From: Warburgia ugandensis
Taxonomy: Eukaryota > Streptophyta > Magnoliopsida > Canellales > Canellaceae
Direction of reading: 5' to 3'
Assembly (NCBI GenBank): GCA_035236585.1
Contig: CP141134.1
Span: forward strand, 23,800,414 to 23,864,413
Length of the DNA: 64,000 bases
The position numbers were made by a program, and so were the translations under genes. Under the pieces are notes generated by a model. It saw only the letters and a program-made list of their open reading frames with translations. It made no database searches and had not been told where the DNA came from. Numbering within the stretch: the first letter of the stretch is position 1; each line of letters opens with the position of its first letter. Shown in pieces: positions 60,811 to 64,000 of this stretch.

Positions 60811-62778
60811 ATGTCCACATAGCCAGCTCGGTCTCTCTCAGCTTATGACATCGATCCGCATTGATTGTTATTTTAGCTGGCTATGTTTGTTTTTTTATTA
60901 GTGGATATCTTTTGGAGTTGTTTGGAGCTTTAGGTCATTGATGCGCCCTATTTCTCTTTACTTGACTACCTTCCGTGGTGTAATCGTGATCTTGATCATT
61001 TTTTGGCATTTTATTTTAACCATAATTCAATGGACTGCACCAAAGCTTTCTAGCATTGTGGCGCAAGGAGTCGTCTCTCACCTGGGTAAACAAGGTTCAA
61101 GATTGTGTATATGTACACGTCAACCTCTATAAAAAACAAAAGACGAGCCTAAAAAGTTGGACATTCATATTTGATTGCTAATCTTATGTTTTCTGTGCAA
61201 ATATAGTTTTATGCTCAAATTTTTTTATGGTGTAATATGCCCCACTTTCAAACACTTACAATTACGTGGCCTAAGTTCACATTTAGCCACTATGCTTTGG
61301 TTCGATTTGTTCATAAGTTGCCCTCGAACTTGAAAATCTATGTCTATAAGCCTTCTACAAGAAGCCATTTTATTTGATGGTTCGTAGGGGGCAGTTTGTT
61401 CATTTCAATGGTCCCTTCTTCTTAAAGTAAAGAAGTCATATAAATCCCCAATTTCAGAACATCTTCTTCGTCCTCTCATCTCATCTCGTACTCTTGATTC
61501 TTGGTTGTCTTTAAGAATAAGCATTTGAACTAGTCCCTTCACAAGTCCTCTCTGCAGTAGCAAAGCCTCATACATCACTGGGGCAAGGAGGAGTCTCTCA
61601 TCTAGGTGACCAATGTTTGAGATTGAGCATCTCTCTGTCTCTCTCAGAAGAAGAAGAAAAAGAGGAAGAAAAACAGGGAGAAGGGCTTCAGCCATAGATA
61701 CTTTAAGAGGAATGGGCAATTGATCTTTCTAAATTGTTCCTTGGGCAAGATTAGCCTCTGGAAGATTTAAAAGATAACCTGCTGTAGGTAAAATGATTAG
61801 GGTACTTGATGATGACAAAAATGGAGCCATGGCAGGTTTGAGTGGAGAAGCAAATTAATGGAGAGGTCACTATTCTGTCTCACCACCACCGAGTAAATGT
61901 AATTAGGGTAACAATTGCCTCTAACTGCCTTTCTAATGCTAAGGTTCCATGTTTTTGGATACGTATCTATATGAGCAAGCATTGCATAGTCATCCTTAAG
62001 AGATTCATATGTGCAGCCTATGATTGAATTATTATACTAGGCATGTTAACCTGACTGCGCTTTGAGGTGGGATCTCATGACCATATTTAATGTGGCCCTA
62101 TTTGCATGATCAAATAAAAAACATATGGTATGGATGATTCTAGCTTCTCAGAAACTATGTTGCTTATAAATTTTCTAAAATCTTCATTTCTAAGCACACT
62201 TGTCATATACCTTTTTAGAAGCTAAAATGATCCAAATGACATTATTTTTAATCTATACCATATCTAAATTTTGATCAACGAGATGAATGACTTAGATCAT
62301 TCAAAGGTATGCTCTAGAAAATCTGGTCGCTAGACCACACCTATTGTGTGGTCAATTTAGCATTCATCTTCTTATAAATTATGTTTTGTTAAATGGTGAT
62401 ATATGAACTGATTTTAGTTTCAATATCTTATTTATCATGCGATAACCAAATCCTTGTATTGTCAATTCAAGAGGATGAAATGTTAATTTGGCAATCTCGG
62501 ATTGATAGTTTCAATTGTTTATAACCTTTAAACCTTCATTTGATTGGAGGCCTTCTAAACTATTACCGTAGATAGTTGAGTTATTGTCCAATTTCACCTC
62601 CAAGGGATGCCCTAAATGAGAGATGAAGATAGCAACTACAATAGGGATTTTTTTTTTTTACTTATTTATTTTAAGAAGCGGACAATTGAAATGAACTAGC
62701 TACATGCCCCTACTTAACAAACACTTTTAATGGTTTACATCCAAAAACAGACCATTTTTTAAGTTGGAATTGGAATCA
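60811..62778. other. No recognised gene
   Basis: Includes a 104-residue minus frame (61405-61719) with a Leu-rich N-terminal stretch (MAEALLPVFLPLFLLLLRE) that looks like a signal or membrane segment. Its continuation is not readable and I cannot name it. The rest is AT-rich. Confidence 0.3.
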
Positions 62779-62842
62779 ATCCTTTTCAATAATTTAGATG
62801 GCTTCTCAACATCCTTTTCAATAATTTAGATGGCTTCTCAGC
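62779..62842. repeat. 32-bp tandem duplication
   Basis: Two adjacent copies of a 32-base unit beginning ATCCTTTTCAATAATTTAG differ by one base. A recent slippage or repair duplication. Confidence 0.9.
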
Positions 62843-62919
62843 ATAAAACATTAGAAGAAATTGGGTAGAAAATAGTGATAGAATGCAATTGATGACATTA
62901 CTCAACCCAAATGGTGGTG

Positions 62920-63455
62920 CCTTCCAAATGGACTACTAAATTGACTTTTGATGGAGCAAGTTAGAGCAGTCCAAGTCCTAGGCATTAGAGAGAGATCTAA
63001 ACTAAAGCACCTCTTAAAATGCCTCAATATTCAAAAATGCTGCTTAGTGATCTTCTTCTCACAAATTGTTTAAATTATAATCTATTGATTCCTTGATGAG
63101 GAATTGGAAGAGCATCACATAAATTTCTATAAAAGAAAGAGAAGGCAAAGCCACAATGGTCTCCACATACCTTGGCCCATTCGAGCTAAATTTTGTCAAT
63201 GCAAGCTATAGGAACTAGGGTGCCAATGGATTTGGAGGAGTGTTAAGGAATGAGCATGGTTCAACAATTTGGGACTTTGTTGGCCCTCTAAATTCTTAGA
63301 TTCTTCATCAATTTGAAGTTGTGACCATTAGTATAGGTATCAAATGGACTCCCTTAATACTATTCATTAGTTAATTAAGTGATAATGCAAATGCTCCATG
63401 GAGATTCAAGGAGATGTTATACCTTATCAAATGTAGGACAAAGGGCACAACTATC
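62920..63455 (+). pseudogene. Plant LINE-type RNase H (RVT_3) remnant
   Basis: RVT_3 is the RNase H domain found in plant LINEs and their host-gene derivatives. At 63186-63455 one frame reads LNFVNASYRN, stop, GANGFGGVLRNEHG, STIWDFVGPLNS, stop, then FEVVTISIGIKW, later NAPWRFKEM. This matches LNFDGAS(x)GNPGxxGFGGVLRDxxG...W.GP. The first catalytic Asp is replaced (NFVN for NFDG). A second start-like piece, KWTTKLTFDGAS, lies upstream at about 62924-62960 and keeps the FDGA. The two may be halves of a rearranged copy or two insertions. Confidence 0.6.
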
Positions 63456-64000
63456 TAGTGACCCGAGTCTCCATTTTTTTATGATAACAGAACATCAGTC
63501 TTGAATGATTATAACTTGTTTCTAAGATTTATATAAACATATACATAGATGTGTGTGCGCGCGCGGGTGTGTATCTTTGTTTAGAGGCAAACAAGAACTA
63601 AAATGATGAAATACAAATCAAGTTAGGTAAATAAAAATCAAATCAACTAAATAAAATGAGTCAAATGGATAAAATGCAAATCAAGTTAGCTAAATAAAAA
63701 TCAAGTTGATTAGATCACAATAGAAGCAAATGGAAGAATATCTCAGAAAATGAGTCAAATATTTGTGCATACTTAATTGACTATTCTTGTGTGTGTTTCC
63801 CAAAACTTGAAGATCTACATTTTAGCCGACTATTTGAAAATGAAATGTAACTAGGTTGAAGAGCTTAAGATTTCACTCATGTATTGACTCAAATACACAA
63901 AATAACCAATAATGTTAAGTGTGAATCAACTATTTCATTACAATGTCTTTGAAATATGTAATGTTAGCTGACTAATTTAGAAATTGAGTTTGCTAAATGT
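63456..64000. repeat. AT-rich end of window with short repeats
   Basis: A TG/CG dinucleotide patch (GTGTGTGCGCGCGCGG, about 63550-63565) is followed by two imperfect copies of a roughly 60-base unit between 63610 and 63710, each containing CAAATCAAGTTAG(G/C)TAAAT. No gene seen. Confidence 0.55.

Noticed and set aside
61405..61719. Minus frame of 104 residues with a hydrophobic start
   Set aside because: Could be a signal peptide, but there is no conserved continuation, no splice evidence and no family resemblance, so I did not call a gene.

Overview
This window is plant nuclear DNA made almost entirely of transposable elements. It is AT-rich, and every coding-like stretch I recognise belongs to a plant element family: Athila-type and chromovirus-type Ty3/gypsy LTR retrotransposons, a small copia-like element, En/Spm (CACTA) and Mutator-like DNA transposons, an RTE-type LINE, an Au-type SINE and plant RNase H (RVT_3) fragments. 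I found no intact host gene. The species cannot be fixed from the sequence; an angiosperm is the safest reading.

Layout. 1-1204 is an Athila-type LTR on the minus strand. It abuts, at its outer end, the leader of a plus-strand Athila element (1205-11660) that has decayed gag, protease, RT-RNase H and integrase and a 2.4-kb 3' LTR. 11661-13200 holds nothing recognised. 13200-23417 is a chromovirus-like element: a 5' LTR stub, a PBS matching initiator tRNA-Met, a decayed interior and a 4.6-kb 3' LTR. A minus-strand 3.0-kb solo LTR (14732-17727) lies inside it. 23850-25800 is a plus-strand En/Spm TNPA-like pseudogene with a C48 (Ulp1-like) protease domain. 26452-30640 is a complete-ended CACTA transposon with target duplication AAT, subterminal hairpin arrays and a broken TNP2 gene. 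30644-31867 is a plus-strand Athila scrap (gag, LTR end, PBS).

The most informative region is 31868-48684, a nest in minus orientation. The outer Athila-like element (LTRs 31868-33201 and 46730-48684) carries gag but no pol. A second, related element (36032-44766, target duplication ACATA) interrupts that gag. The inner element has no gag or pol. In their place it has a roughly 500-codon reading frame that I do not recognise, broken by seven in-frame stops. An RTE-type LINE (37781-39039, duplication AGACTTCT) sits inside the inner element. Outer, inner and plus-strand elements share a leader with a conserved hairpin next to a splice-donor-like site, and a 3' non-coding module that ends at a conserved polypurine signal. 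They therefore look like non-autonomous relatives of Athila that would depend on proteins supplied in trans.

48685-64000 is an older mosaic: a Mutator-like transposase remnant (50090-51690), a minus-strand GRF-type zinc-finger remnant (53338-53675), a promoter-like island without an evident gene (54570-54725), a 1.7-kb copia-like TRIM/LARD element (56740-58472), a SINE (59502-59660), RNase H remnants (60730-60810 and 62920-63455) and short tandem repeats. All boundaries come from reading by eye. Those marked approximate could move by tens of bases.
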